DNA from: an uncultured Glaciecola sp.
GTDB lineage: Bacteria > Pseudomonadota > Gammaproteobacteria > Enterobacterales > Alteromonadaceae
NCBI GenBank assembly: GCA_905479945.1
Contig: CAJQOP010000048.1
Span: forward strand, 1 to 64,000
Direction: 5' to 3'
Length of the DNA stretch: 64,000 nt
The notes beneath the pieces are model-generated. The model worked only from the letters and a program-made list of their open reading frames with translations, did no database searches and was not told where the DNA came from. Each line of letters starts with the position of its first letter. The first letter of the stretch is position 1. Positions 51,328-59,823 of this stretch are shown piece by piece. A program made the position numbers and the translations under genes.

Positions 51328-51444
51328 AAGGATTACACTGGATACTTAGACTTATTTAATTACTTTATTAAACCCTGAAGAGTCACTACTCACACTGTTT
51401 CACACTCTATGATTCTTAGTTAATCAAGATATTCCGAATCCGTT

Positions 51445-51458
51445 TTGACGAATATCAA
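51445..51458. promoter_or_regulatory. FNR-type box upstream of second uspA-like gene
   Basis: TTGAC-GAAT-ATCAA. Confidence 0.6.
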
Positions 51459-51507
51459 GTTTCTGTGACTTTTAGTAGAATTCACAGGAAATCTATAAAC
51501 AAATCTC

Positions 51508-52329
51508 TTAATGACAGACGGCTTCTTTTTTAGGGCTTTTCTCAATTCTCGACACATGCGAACTGAGGCCATTTGGTGCACATCTATTTAAGGTTTCAAA
51601 GTTTAGAATGGTCAAAGAGCGGTGTTTTACATCAACAATTCCCCGTTGCTGGAAATTGGATAATATTCGGCTAACTGTTTCTATAGCCATACCTAAATAG
51701 TTAGCAATCTCGGTGCGCGACATTGATAGTAAAAGATCTTTTGCGGATAAACCTCGTTCTGCAAACTGCATTGATAAATCAAGAATAAACCTCGCCAACC
51801 TTTGCTCACTTGAACACATACTTAAATACATCATCATTGACATGTCGCATACCATGGCGTGACTAATTGATTGTAATAAACAATCGCGGAAATCATCGCT
51901 GGTTTTAACTAATCCATTTATATCTGATTTTTTTAAGAAATAAACGCTACTTGTTTCTAAAAAATGTAGATTTTGAGCGTGTGAATGCGCATCAAATCCG
52001 TCGATCCCCAATAAGTCGCCGGGATAAAAGAACTTAGTTATATGCTCTTCTCCCCCAATTGTAGTAATAAATGACTTTGCTGAACCAGAACGTAATATAA
52101 AAATGCCTTCAAACGTATCTCCGACTGAATAGAGAGCTTGTTTTTTATGAAAAATACGATGAGAAGTGCGTGCTTGATATGAGTTCGTCTCTGGGATATT
52201 GTTTACACATAGATCTAGAAATTTTCTTGATGAGCTATGATTATTAAGTGGTAATGATATTGATTTCATATATGCAAGCTCCTTAATAGTGCCGATTATG
52301 GTTCGATACATTGTAAAAGTATCTATCAC
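51508..52329 (-). CDS. Crp/Fnr-family regulator, FNR-like but lacking the N-terminal Fe-S cysteine cluster
   Basis: cNMP-binding-like fold (FILRSGSAKSFITTIGGEEHITKFFYPGDLLGIDGF), HTH MSRTEIANYLGMAIETVSRILSNFQQ. Confidence 0.9.
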   Translation of the reverse strand: MIDTFTMYRTIIGTIKELAYMKSISLPLNNHSSSRKFLDLCVNNIPETNSYQARTSHRIFHKKQALYSVGDTFEGIFILRSGSAKSFITTIGGEEHITKFFYPGDLLGIDGFDAHSHAQNLHFLETSSVYFLKKSDINGLVKTSDDFRDCLLQSISHAMVCDMSMMMYLSMCSSEQRLARFILDLSMQFAERGLSAKDLLLSMSRTEIANYLGMAIETVSRILSNFQQRGIVDVKHRSLTILNFETLNRCAPNGLSSHVSRIEKSPKKEAVCH

Positions 52330-52443
52330 CTGTGATTACAACATAGAGTAAATTTTAGCTTTTAAGGTAAGCTGCCTCAATCAGAGCAATCACGTAAATC
52401 ATTGCGGAAAATACCTATAAAGCAGATGAATTAGGATGTTTAA

Positions 52444-53637
52444 ATGGATAAAAACACTACCGAAACATCAACTCAGCCAATGTCCAGCAAGGATATTAGC
52501 GATGAGGCTATAAGAGATGCTAACGCAAGATTGATCTCGATTTTGAATGCAGCCGTTGATGCTTTAGTTATTATTGATCAACACGGTAAAATCGAACTTG
52601 TAAACGCAGCGACAGAAATGATGTTTTTATATACCCGTGAGGAATTAATTGGTCAAAATGTTAATTTACTAATGCCTTCGCACTTTAAGGATAAGCATAA
52701 CCAATACATTTCATCTTACATAGCGAGCAGAAAACCAAAGGTTATTGGTAAAGGCAGAATGCTGCAAGCAACGAAATCCGATGGTTCAGAATTTCCGGTA
52801 TTTATTAGTGTTGGTGAAGTCCAAGCGTCTAGCCACACGCAGTTTGTTGGGATTATTCGTGACATATCACTAGAAGAAAAAAGTCGAATAGAAATACAAG
52901 AGATTAGAGACAAATTAGCCCACGTAAGCGGCTTAAACTCTATGGGTGAATTAGCTGCAGGGATTGCGCATGAAATAAACCAACCACTTTCTGCTATTTC
53001 AAGTTATGCGCAAGCTTCCAAGCGCATGATACTCTCACCTGAGTCTGACAATAAAGAGTTGGTCATAAGCGCCCTCGATAAAATTTGTAACCAAGCCATT
53101 CGTGCTAACGAGGTGATTAACCACCTAAGATCATTGGTTAAAAAGCGTGTGGCACAGCGTCAGAACGTACTATTAAATACTCTAATTAATGAAACCGTCA
53201 GTTTGGCGAAAGTAGATACCCGTATTTTGGACCATGACATAATTCTTGATTTAACCAGCAGCAAGCCACCGGAGTTGAATGTTGATCCTATACAAATTCA
53301 ACAGGTGCTTTTGAATTTTATCCGTAATGCAATTGACGCAATGGAAGATTCTAAAGGTATGCCTCTGACAATTAGAAGCCATTGGTTATCTGATGAGGTA
53401 GTCGAGGTCTCGGTTATCGATAGCGGACATGGAATGGATGCTAACATGAGTGACAACGTTTTTACGCCATTCTTCACGACAAAAGAAACTGGCATGGGAA
53501 TGGGCTTAGCGATAAGTCAAACTATCATACATGCCCATGGGGGGCGTATTTACTGCAAGCCGAACGTGCCAAAAGGCTCTATATTTTCATTTAGCTTAAG
53601 TATCGCCGCATCCTCACAAAAAAACAGTGAGCAATAA
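52444..53637 (+). CDS. PAS-domain sensor histidine kinase, FixL-like
   Basis: FixL-type PAS (YTREELIGQNVNLLMPSHFKDKHNQYISSYI), H-box AAGIAHEINQPLSAISSYA, HATPase GMGMGLAISQTIIHAHGG. Confidence 0.9.
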   Translation: MDKNTTETSTQPMSSKDISDEAIRDANARLISILNAAVDALVIIDQHGKIELVNAATEMMFLYTREELIGQNVNLLMPSHFKDKHNQYISSYIASRKPKVIGKGRMLQATKSDGSEFPVFISVGEVQASSHTQFVGIIRDISLEEKSRIEIQEIRDKLAHVSGLNSMGELAAGIAHEINQPLSAISSYAQASKRMILSPESDNKELVISALDKICNQAIRANEVINHLRSLVKKRVAQRQNVLLNTLINETVSLAKVDTRILDHDIILDLTSSKPPELNVDPIQIQQVLLNFIRNAIDAMEDSKGMPLTIRSHWLSDEVVEVSVIDSGHGMDANMSDNVFTPFFTTKETGMGMGLAISQTIIHAHGGRIYCKPNVPKGSIFSFSLSIAASSQKNSEQ

Positions 53638-54289
53638 CATGGAAGACAAAAGCATGGAGACCTTAAATGTTAGTCCTGTAGTGTATGTAGTGGACGACGA
53701 CGAAGCTGTTTTAGATTCAGTCGGTTTGTTGCTATCGAGCATAGGAATAGTCAATTCATGTTACATAAGTGCGCAAGCTTTTTTACAGGCTTATTCGAAA
53801 GAGGATTTTAATCGACATCATGGATGTATTTTGCTGGATATTCGGATGCCTCATATTAGTGGAATAGAATGTCAGCACCGGCTTGACGAAATGGATTGCC
53901 AACTGCCAATTATCTTTGTGACTGGTCACGCTGATGTGCCAACTGCAGTAGAAACCATGAAAAATGGTGCCTTTGACTTTATGCAAAAACCTTATAGAGA
54001 GCAGGTGCTAATAGAGTCCATTCAAAAAGCATTATTGCTTAATAAAAGAAACCAAGAGCGGCTCGCTCAAATAAATATGACCAAAGCTAAGTTGGCTAAA
54101 CTAACAACTCGAGAATCTCAAATATTACAATTAATTTTAAGAGGCAAGGCAAATAAAGTGATTGCTATAGAGCTAAGCCTCAGTCAAAGAACTATAGAAA
54201 TCCACAGAGCGCATGTGATGGAAAAAATGGAAGCTAAATCATTAGCTGAACTGATTAAAGTTGTAGTTGATACTCAGCCTTCTAATTAA
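53627..54289 (+). CDS. FixJ-family response regulator
   Basis: VVYVVDDDEAVLDSVGLLL, VTGHADVPTAVETMKNGAFDFMQKP, LuxR HTH; overlaps the kinase. Confidence 0.93.
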   Translation: MSNNMEDKSMETLNVSPVVYVVDDDEAVLDSVGLLLSSIGIVNSCYISAQAFLQAYSKEDFNRHHGCILLDIRMPHISGIECQHRLDEMDCQLPIIFVTGHADVPTAVETMKNGAFDFMQKPYREQVLIESIQKALLLNKRNQERLAQINMTKAKLAKLTTRESQILQLILRGKANKVIAIELSLSQRTIEIHRAHVMEKMEAKSLAELIKVVVDTQPSN

Positions 54290-54349
54290 TCCCCAATATT
54301 TATTTGCTAATAAGTCATTAACTTCTATCGATAAGCATTCAAACCTATT

Positions 54350-54363
54350 TTGATCTGCATCAA
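54350..54363. promoter_or_regulatory. FNR-type box upstream of cytochrome c gene
   Basis: TTGAT-CTGC-ATCAA, exact FNR consensus arms. Confidence 0.7.
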
Positions 54364-54448
54364 AGACCTGAGGCCTAAAAGTATTACTCTAATATTAGTT
54401 CGGTATCAGCCATAATTTTATCTGGCAATTAACAAGATATAAGAGGAA

Positions 54449-54913
54449 ATGCAAATGAACAAATATTATAGTTTTTTAATGATAGTTGTAATCATCTCAC
54501 TTAGCGCTTGTGATGCTGGTCGAGATTCGCCAAGAGGGTTTAGTTTGCCTAAAGGAGATGAAGTCAAAGGAAAGCAAGTTTTCATAAAGCATCAGTGTCT
54601 TTCTTGTCATCTAATAGCAGATGTCGAAGACAATGAAATTACTCGTGAATTAGAAGAGCCTATTCAGCTAGGACGAAAAACCGCAAAAGTAATTACCTAT
54701 GCCGAATTGGTTACTAGCATCATTAATCCTTCACATAAAATATCAAGAGGCTATTTGGTCAACTCAGTTGATGAGTCTGGAAATTCAATAATGCGAAATT
54801 ATAACGATGTTATGACCGTGGCTGAGCTAGTCGACCTTGTCACTTATTTGCAGCCTCATTTCAAAGTCACACCAGTTGAGTATTCTCCTTATCGGAACTA
54901 TTACGTGCATTAA
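54449..54913 (+). CDS. c-type cytochrome lipoprotein
   Basis: Lipobox LSACD, haem motif CLSCH. Confidence 0.88.
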   Translation: MQMNKYYSFLMIVVIISLSACDAGRDSPRGFSLPKGDEVKGKQVFIKHQCLSCHLIADVEDNEITRELEEPIQLGRKTAKVITYAELVTSIINPSHKISRGYLVNSVDESGNSIMRNYNDVMTVAELVDLVTYLQPHFKVTPVEYSPYRNYYVH

Positions 54914-55051
54914 TATGGTCGATGGCCGTGACAACATAATTTTGCAACAAAACGAAAGAATGGCACAGACCAATAAACAAAAAACCTAATTACCTAAAAT
55001 GGATATAGAGCCTAGTATGAATACAAAACCTAAAAACCAAGGATAATTAAT

Positions 55052-55303
55052 ATGCAATTGGAAAAACACACCTTAATAAACGATTTCCCGGATCATCAAC
55101 ATACAATTCGCCATCTAAAAATGCACGATACGCATTTTGCGAGGTTGTTTAATAACTATCATGAAGTTGAAAGCGAAGTACATCAGATTGAGGAAAACAA
55201 CTCTCCAGTTAAAGATGACTATTTGGAGTCACTCAAGAAACAACGTGTTCATCTAAAGGATGAGCTATTTAGTATGATTCAAAAAACTGAGAACGCACTT
55301 TAG
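55052..55303 (+). CDS. YdcH family (DUF465) protein
   Basis: 83 aa; HDTHFARLFNNYHEVESEVHQIEE...DDYLESLKKQRVHLKDEL. Confidence 0.85.
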   Translation: MQLEKHTLINDFPDHQHTIRHLKMHDTHFARLFNNYHEVESEVHQIEENNSPVKDDYLESLKKQRVHLKDELFSMIQKTENAL

Positions 55304-55340
55304 CCCTCAACTTTAATATCTTATAAAAGGAGCAGCACGC

Positions 55341-55817
55341 ATGAAGAAATTAATAATTTCTTTATCGAAAATAATGTTAATTGTGGCTCCTTGTATTTTA
55401 CTCATCGCTGGTTGCAGCAGTCAATTTGCCGCTTCGATGCGCAAAGTAACTTATCCACCGGATTTTGACTATGTTGAGCAAGCTAAGCTTAGATCGGATA
55501 TGGGAAGACTAGCACAGCAAATGCGCCTTTTAGACCAAGCTCTCATTAAACAATACGATCAAGATGACCATCCAACAGTTGACGCTGAAAGCCAACGTCA
55601 GAAAGTCCTATCCGCATTGCAGAGTATGGGAACCATAGCCTCTAAATTAAAAGCGGGAGATGCCGGCGCGAACCATCCGTTTATGCAAGATTATATGCAG
55701 GACTTTGTAGCCAAAATTGACAAAGCGCGTGTGGCTGCATCTTTTGAGCAACCTCGCTATTACTTTGCAGGTAAGATTTCTGGGGGCTGCACAAGTTGCC
55801 ACAAAGTAAATAGGTAA
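55341..55817 (+). CDS. Cytochrome c'-like four-helix haem protein
   Basis: Helical protein with C-terminal CTSCHKVNR haem-binding motif, lipoprotein signal. Confidence 0.75.
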   Translation: MKKLIISLSKIMLIVAPCILLIAGCSSQFAASMRKVTYPPDFDYVEQAKLRSDMGRLAQQMRLLDQALIKQYDQDDHPTVDAESQRQKVLSALQSMGTIASKLKAGDAGANHPFMQDYMQDFVAKIDKARVAASFEQPRYYFAGKISGGCTSCHKVNR

Positions 55818-55953
55818 AGCCCTAAAGTTTTTATTTTTGATAGTAAAGTAGCGAACCTTAACGATTCACTATCGGTTTAAGGTCACTTAGTGATTGCGTC
55901 TATAATTATCCAATGGTAAAAGATGTTACTCAGCATAACTAAGCTAGCCATCT

Positions 55954-56721
55954 ATGAAAAAAGAACTTAATAACGAACTAGCATTCAGGTATAGCCGGCA
56001 AATACTGTTGTCAGGATTTGACCTCGAAAAACAAGAAATTCTTATGAACAGCAAGATACTTGTTATTGGTGCGGGAGGGCTTGGATGTGCTGCATCACAA
56101 TATATAGTTGCTGCTGGTATTGGTCAGATAACCATTGTAGATGACGACGTAGTAGAAGTAAGTAATTTGCAGCGTCAGGTGCTGCATTTTGAAGAAAGTA
56201 TTGGCTGCAAAAAGGTCGATTCTGCTAAAAACACCTTAACAAAAATAAATCCGCATGTTGATATCACCACAATAGATAAAAGACTTAGTCACAAAGAGCT
56301 TGAGTCGGCGGTGACAGCGCACGATCTAGTATTAGACTGCACTGATAATTTAGAAACAAGAAATACACTAAATGACATTTGTTATGCGATGAAAAAACCC
56401 CTGGTTTCTGGTGCAGCGATAAGAATGGAAGGACAAATTTTTTGTGTAATTCCTAGTATGAAAACAGCTTGTTACCGATGTCTTAGTCATTATTTTGGTG
56501 AACAAAATTTAAGCTGTGTTGAAGCTGGCGTGATGTCACCCGTGGTAGGCATTGTTGGAGCGTCCCAAGCCAATGAAGCCATCAAAATTTTGACTAGCTT
56601 TGGTCAAATACCTATTAATAAACTGCAAGTATTTGATGCAATAGCATCGAATTGGGAAAGCTTTTTAGTCAAGCCTTTAGAGGATTGCGTAACTTGTGCC
56701 GCTGTGCAAGTAAATGAGTAA
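55954..56721 (+). CDS. HesA/MoeB/ThiF family adenylyltransferase
   Basis: VIGAGGLGCAASQYIVAAGIG, zinc-type CYRC...CVTC. Confidence 0.9.
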   Translation: MKKELNNELAFRYSRQILLSGFDLEKQEILMNSKILVIGAGGLGCAASQYIVAAGIGQITIVDDDVVEVSNLQRQVLHFEESIGCKKVDSAKNTLTKINPHVDITTIDKRLSHKELESAVTAHDLVLDCTDNLETRNTLNDICYAMKKPLVSGAAIRMEGQIFCVIPSMKTACYRCLSHYFGEQNLSCVEAGVMSPVVGIVGASQANEAIKILTSFGQIPINKLQVFDAIASNWESFLVKPLEDCVTCAAVQVNE

Positions 56722-56742
56722 AGGTTTGAGTGCGTGCATGTA

Positions 56743-56790
56743 TGAGTATGTGAGTATGTGAGTATCTGACCATCTGACTATCTGACTATC
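56743..56790. repeat. 8-bp tandem repeat (6 units)
   Basis: TGAGTATG x2, TGAGTATC, TGACCATC, TGACTATC x2. Confidence 0.9.
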
Positions 56791-56879
56791 TGATAACACT
56801 AAATTGTCTCGCACCTTTACCAAAATTTATAAGCAGTAGTAAAAGTGCGAAACAGGCATAACGATATTACAATTAACGA

Positions 56880-57668
56880 TTAACCTCTATTGAATAAGTC
56901 TTTCAACTTATCCTTGGCTTTATCCTTTAATTTATCTTTTTCTTCGTTTACCTTTTCCATCGCTTTTTTCTTCGCCTCTTCAGCTAGACGTTTCTTCGCC
57001 TCTGCTTTAGCTTGCGCAATTATGTTGTCGAGCATCTTGTTGAAGATAGCAACTCCAACTTGATCTGCCGGCAAGCCGTTTGGTTTGCCAATTGAGCCGG
57101 CGTTAAAAGTAGGAAGTTCAACTTCATAAACTTTTTGCTCTATTTGCAGGTCACCTGTATCCAGCTTTTCAAAATTAAGCATCAAACGAACTTTACTCAC
57201 AGAGACATTCTCCACAATCACTAATGGATTAGCGCCACCGGTCTGCTCTGGCTCTTGCTCATCACTTTTAGGAAGGTTCTTCATGAGATTATTTTTCAGC
57301 GCTAATAGATTGCCATCTCCTGACGCATCAACTTCATAAAGAATTTCAGGGGCATTGACGCTAACAGTTTGTACTGTATAAGGTTCACTTGTTACGTTGC
57401 CTAAGTCGAGTGTTATAGATTCGAGGCTAAATGCATTTGCCTTGCTAAAACCTTCTGGATTTTCAATATTCAAATCGTTGATAGTTAAACGACCATCTGC
57501 CAACGCTAATTCAACACTAAGCACTGACACAGGGCTCCCAATGTATTTACTGCCCTGTTGCTCTATTTGTTGTTTAATGAAGTCACCCGCACCACTAAGC
57601 ATGTACCAAGCGCCGCCCGCAATGAGCACAGCAAACAAAACAATTATAATTAAGCCTTTTTTCATCAC
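56880..57668 (-). CDS. AsmA-like membrane-anchored protein
   Basis: N-terminal TM, IGSPVSVLSVELALADGRLTINDLNIENPEGFSKANAF motif, Lys-rich C-terminus. Confidence 0.7.
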   Translation of the reverse strand: MMKKGLIIIVLFAVLIAGGAWYMLSGAGDFIKQQIEQQGSKYIGSPVSVLSVELALADGRLTINDLNIENPEGFSKANAFSLESITLDLGNVTSEPYTVQTVSVNAPEILYEVDASGDGNLLALKNNLMKNLPKSDEQEPEQTGGANPLVIVENVSVSKVRLMLNFEKLDTGDLQIEQKVYEVELPTFNAGSIGKPNGLPADQVGVAIFNKMLDNIIAQAKAEAKKRLAEEAKKKAMEKVNEEKDKLKDKAKDKLKDLFNRG

Positions 57669-57739
57669 TTTCTCCTTTTACTTTTAAATTTTCCTATAAT
57701 TTCAGGATAAGTTTGAAATTATGGGTTTGTTTAGAAAGA

Positions 57740-57931
57740 CTATTTAAGCTTGAACGCACCAAATACTATGAGAATGGCGCCGCCAATTAATCCCAGCCAT
57801 GCTTCTATTGGTGTGTCACCGCTAAACGCGCGTTCAAACGCTGCTCCAGCACTATCATATACATCGTATCCCCAAACACACAATGCGATCCCTATGATAA
57901 TTAGAATGACCCCGAGCAATTTACTATTCAT
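57740..57931 (-). CDS. DUF3185-like small membrane protein
   Basis: 63 aa, two TM segments (LLGVILIIIGIALCVWGYD...WLGLIGGAILIVFGAF). Confidence 0.65.
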   Translation of the reverse strand: MNSKLLGVILIIIGIALCVWGYDVYDSAGAAFERAFSGDTPIEAWLGLIGGAILIVFGAFKLK

Positions 57932-58104
57932 ATGTATTCCTTTCGTATTTTAAGTAATGTTAGCAGTATTAAATGCTTGTTGCACAAAGCAATGGTGCTC
58001 ACTTGAGTTTAAAGCTTGCTTGACTGCTCCCTACAAGAAATAGCTTTAAGCTAAGTTGAAGTGTCAGCTTTCTTTACAAGGCCTAAACCGCAGCGCCTGA
58101 AAAT

Positions 58105-58127
58105 TTGATTTATCCCATATAAATCAA
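58105..58127. promoter_or_regulatory. 9-bp perfect inverted repeat upstream of PEP-CTERM gene
   Basis: TTGATTTAT-cccat-ATAAATCAA. Confidence 0.7.
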
Positions 58128-58140
58128 GATGATAAAAACA

Positions 58141-58157
58141 TGGCCTGATTTATGCTT
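58141..58157 (+). promoter_or_regulatory. Candidate sigma-54 promoter of PEP-CTERM gene
   Basis: TGGCCTGATTTATGCTT; GG-N10-GC spacing. Confidence 0.5.
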
Positions 58158-58222
58158 AGTTGAAAACTGAATATGTGGAATTTAAAAATCACATGAAATT
58201 TCAATTTACGAGAGAAAAGCAA

Positions 58223-58984
58223 ATGACAATTAAAAAATTAGCCGCGGTTTTATTGGGAAGTATAGTTGCTATCTCTTCAGCGCAAGCAGCACTTATAAGT
58301 TCAAACATCGCCTACGGCGCAGCAAATGCAGCAGCAGCAGAAACTGCTTTTTTAGATGGCTCTTTGAGTTACGAAACAGAAGATTTCAGTAGTTTTGGTA
58401 TTGATATGACTTCAGTTTTAACCGGTACTCAGCAAGAAATGTATATCAGAAGCCAGCCTTCATTCTCTACCATCGCTGGAACTTTTACGGTTTTAGAAAA
58501 TGCTAGGAATGATAGCGGGGAAGTAAATCCAGATAATTTGATGATCGAAAGCATCGCAACTGGTGAGTTTGGTCGTGACATTTCAAAGGCCGCTAACGAT
58601 TTTTGGTTAGACAGCAATGACACACGCCAGGTAACTTGGGATTTAGCCGGAGTAAACGGTAGTTATGATAGCTTAGGTTTTTACCTTATTGATGCAAACG
58701 ACAATGGCGCTCGTTTAGTACTTCGTTATAGCGGTGGCACAAGTGAAGACATCGCACTAAATTACAGCTTGCCAAACGGTAACGTAGCTTACATTAGCGT
58801 TTTTGCAGACACGTCAATATCAACAGCGTCCATTGTTTTTGATAATAACGGCGACACAGATCGCAATACTAACGATGGCTGGGCAATTGACAACGTTACA
58901 GTTGCTAAAGTTCCAGAGCCAACTGCTATTGCAATATTTGCTCTTGGTCTACTAGGATTAGTTGCCGCTCGCAAGCGTCTATAA
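58223..58984 (+). CDS. PEP-CTERM sorting-domain secreted protein
   Basis: Signal peptide; C-terminal VPEPTAIAIFALGLLGLVAARKRL is a textbook PEP-CTERM tail. ATG at 58223 preferred. Confidence 0.9.
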   Translation: MTIKKLAAVLLGSIVAISSAQAALISSNIAYGAANAAAAETAFLDGSLSYETEDFSSFGIDMTSVLTGTQQEMYIRSQPSFSTIAGTFTVLENARNDSGEVNPDNLMIESIATGEFGRDISKAANDFWLDSNDTRQVTWDLAGVNGSYDSLGFYLIDANDNGARLVLRYSGGTSEDIALNYSLPNGNVAYISVFADTSISTASIVFDNNGDTDRNTNDGWAIDNVTVAKVPEPTAIAIFALGLLGLVAARKRL

Positions 58985-59008
58985 TTAATTCTAAATAGTT
59001 AAGAAATA

Positions 59009-59035
59009 AAAAAACCGGTTTTTACCGGTTTTTTT
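59009..59035 (+). terminator. Terminator hairpin
   Basis: AAACCGG-tttta-CCGGTTT plus T run. Confidence 0.8.
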
Positions 59036-59249
59036 ATGTCCGCTTATTGCTAAATGTAAGGTCTTATCTTTGTACTTTCCCTGAAAAGTACTGCTTACCG
59101 CCTGTTCTAGCATCGTTTCCACAAAAGTGTGATAGTAAAAATTTGTAATAAATTTTTACATCTTACTTTTTAAACTTAACAACCTTTCTTGATTTATGTA
59201 CGACTATAAGTATGCGACTAATCGCAATAACTTAATTCTCGGAGTCATA

Positions 59250-59627
59250 ATGAATATTTCTAAAGTAAAAGTACTACTCGTAGCCTTAGCACTTACCACT
59301 GCAAACTTAGCAAGTGCAGGCGATAGCCTAACATACGTAGCAAGTGACAATTCAATTGAAAGCAAGCTTTGTGTAGCCGCTGCAACGGCCTCAAAAACCC
59401 GCGTGAATACTATAGTCAAACAAGTATCATCGACTAAACTTACGCGTAAAAATTACACGCTAGTTGCCAATGAACTTAGCTGTAACGGGATTAACATTGC
59501 TGACTTCGCAGCGCAGGCAGGCAACATTGCAGTTGCTAACAAGTTAAAGTCATATCGTACTAAGAATGTAGAAATTCGTGATATAGCGTCTACCTTTACT
59601 GGCAGTGTAAGCGTTAGCGGCGAGTAG
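59250..59627 (+). CDS. DUF3718-like small secreted protein
   Basis: Signal peptide; YVASDNSIESKLCVAAAT. ATG at 59250 preferred. Confidence 0.55.
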   Translation: MNISKVKVLLVALALTTANLASAGDSLTYVASDNSIESKLCVAAATASKTRVNTIVKQVSSTKLTRKNYTLVANELSCNGINIADFAAQAGNIAVANKLKSYRTKNVEIRDIASTFTGSVSVSGE

Positions 59628-59823
59628 TTGAACTTAATAGGTGCTTTGATTCCCTGCTAGCAGTTTAGCTTGTAATCAAAGCCTTAGCCGGCGCTTTGGT
59701 CTTTGTATTTAGCACCTAAGTATTTTCTTGATGCCCGACAAATCGCTACCCTAACTTCAGTAGCAGCACGTAATTTGCTTAATTTAAATTGATGCCATTA
59801 CTGAGCAACTTTGACTGCACTTC

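Noticed and set aside
56743-56790. Possible CRISPR or integron repeat
   Set aside because: 8-bp contiguous units without spacers; microsatellite-like.
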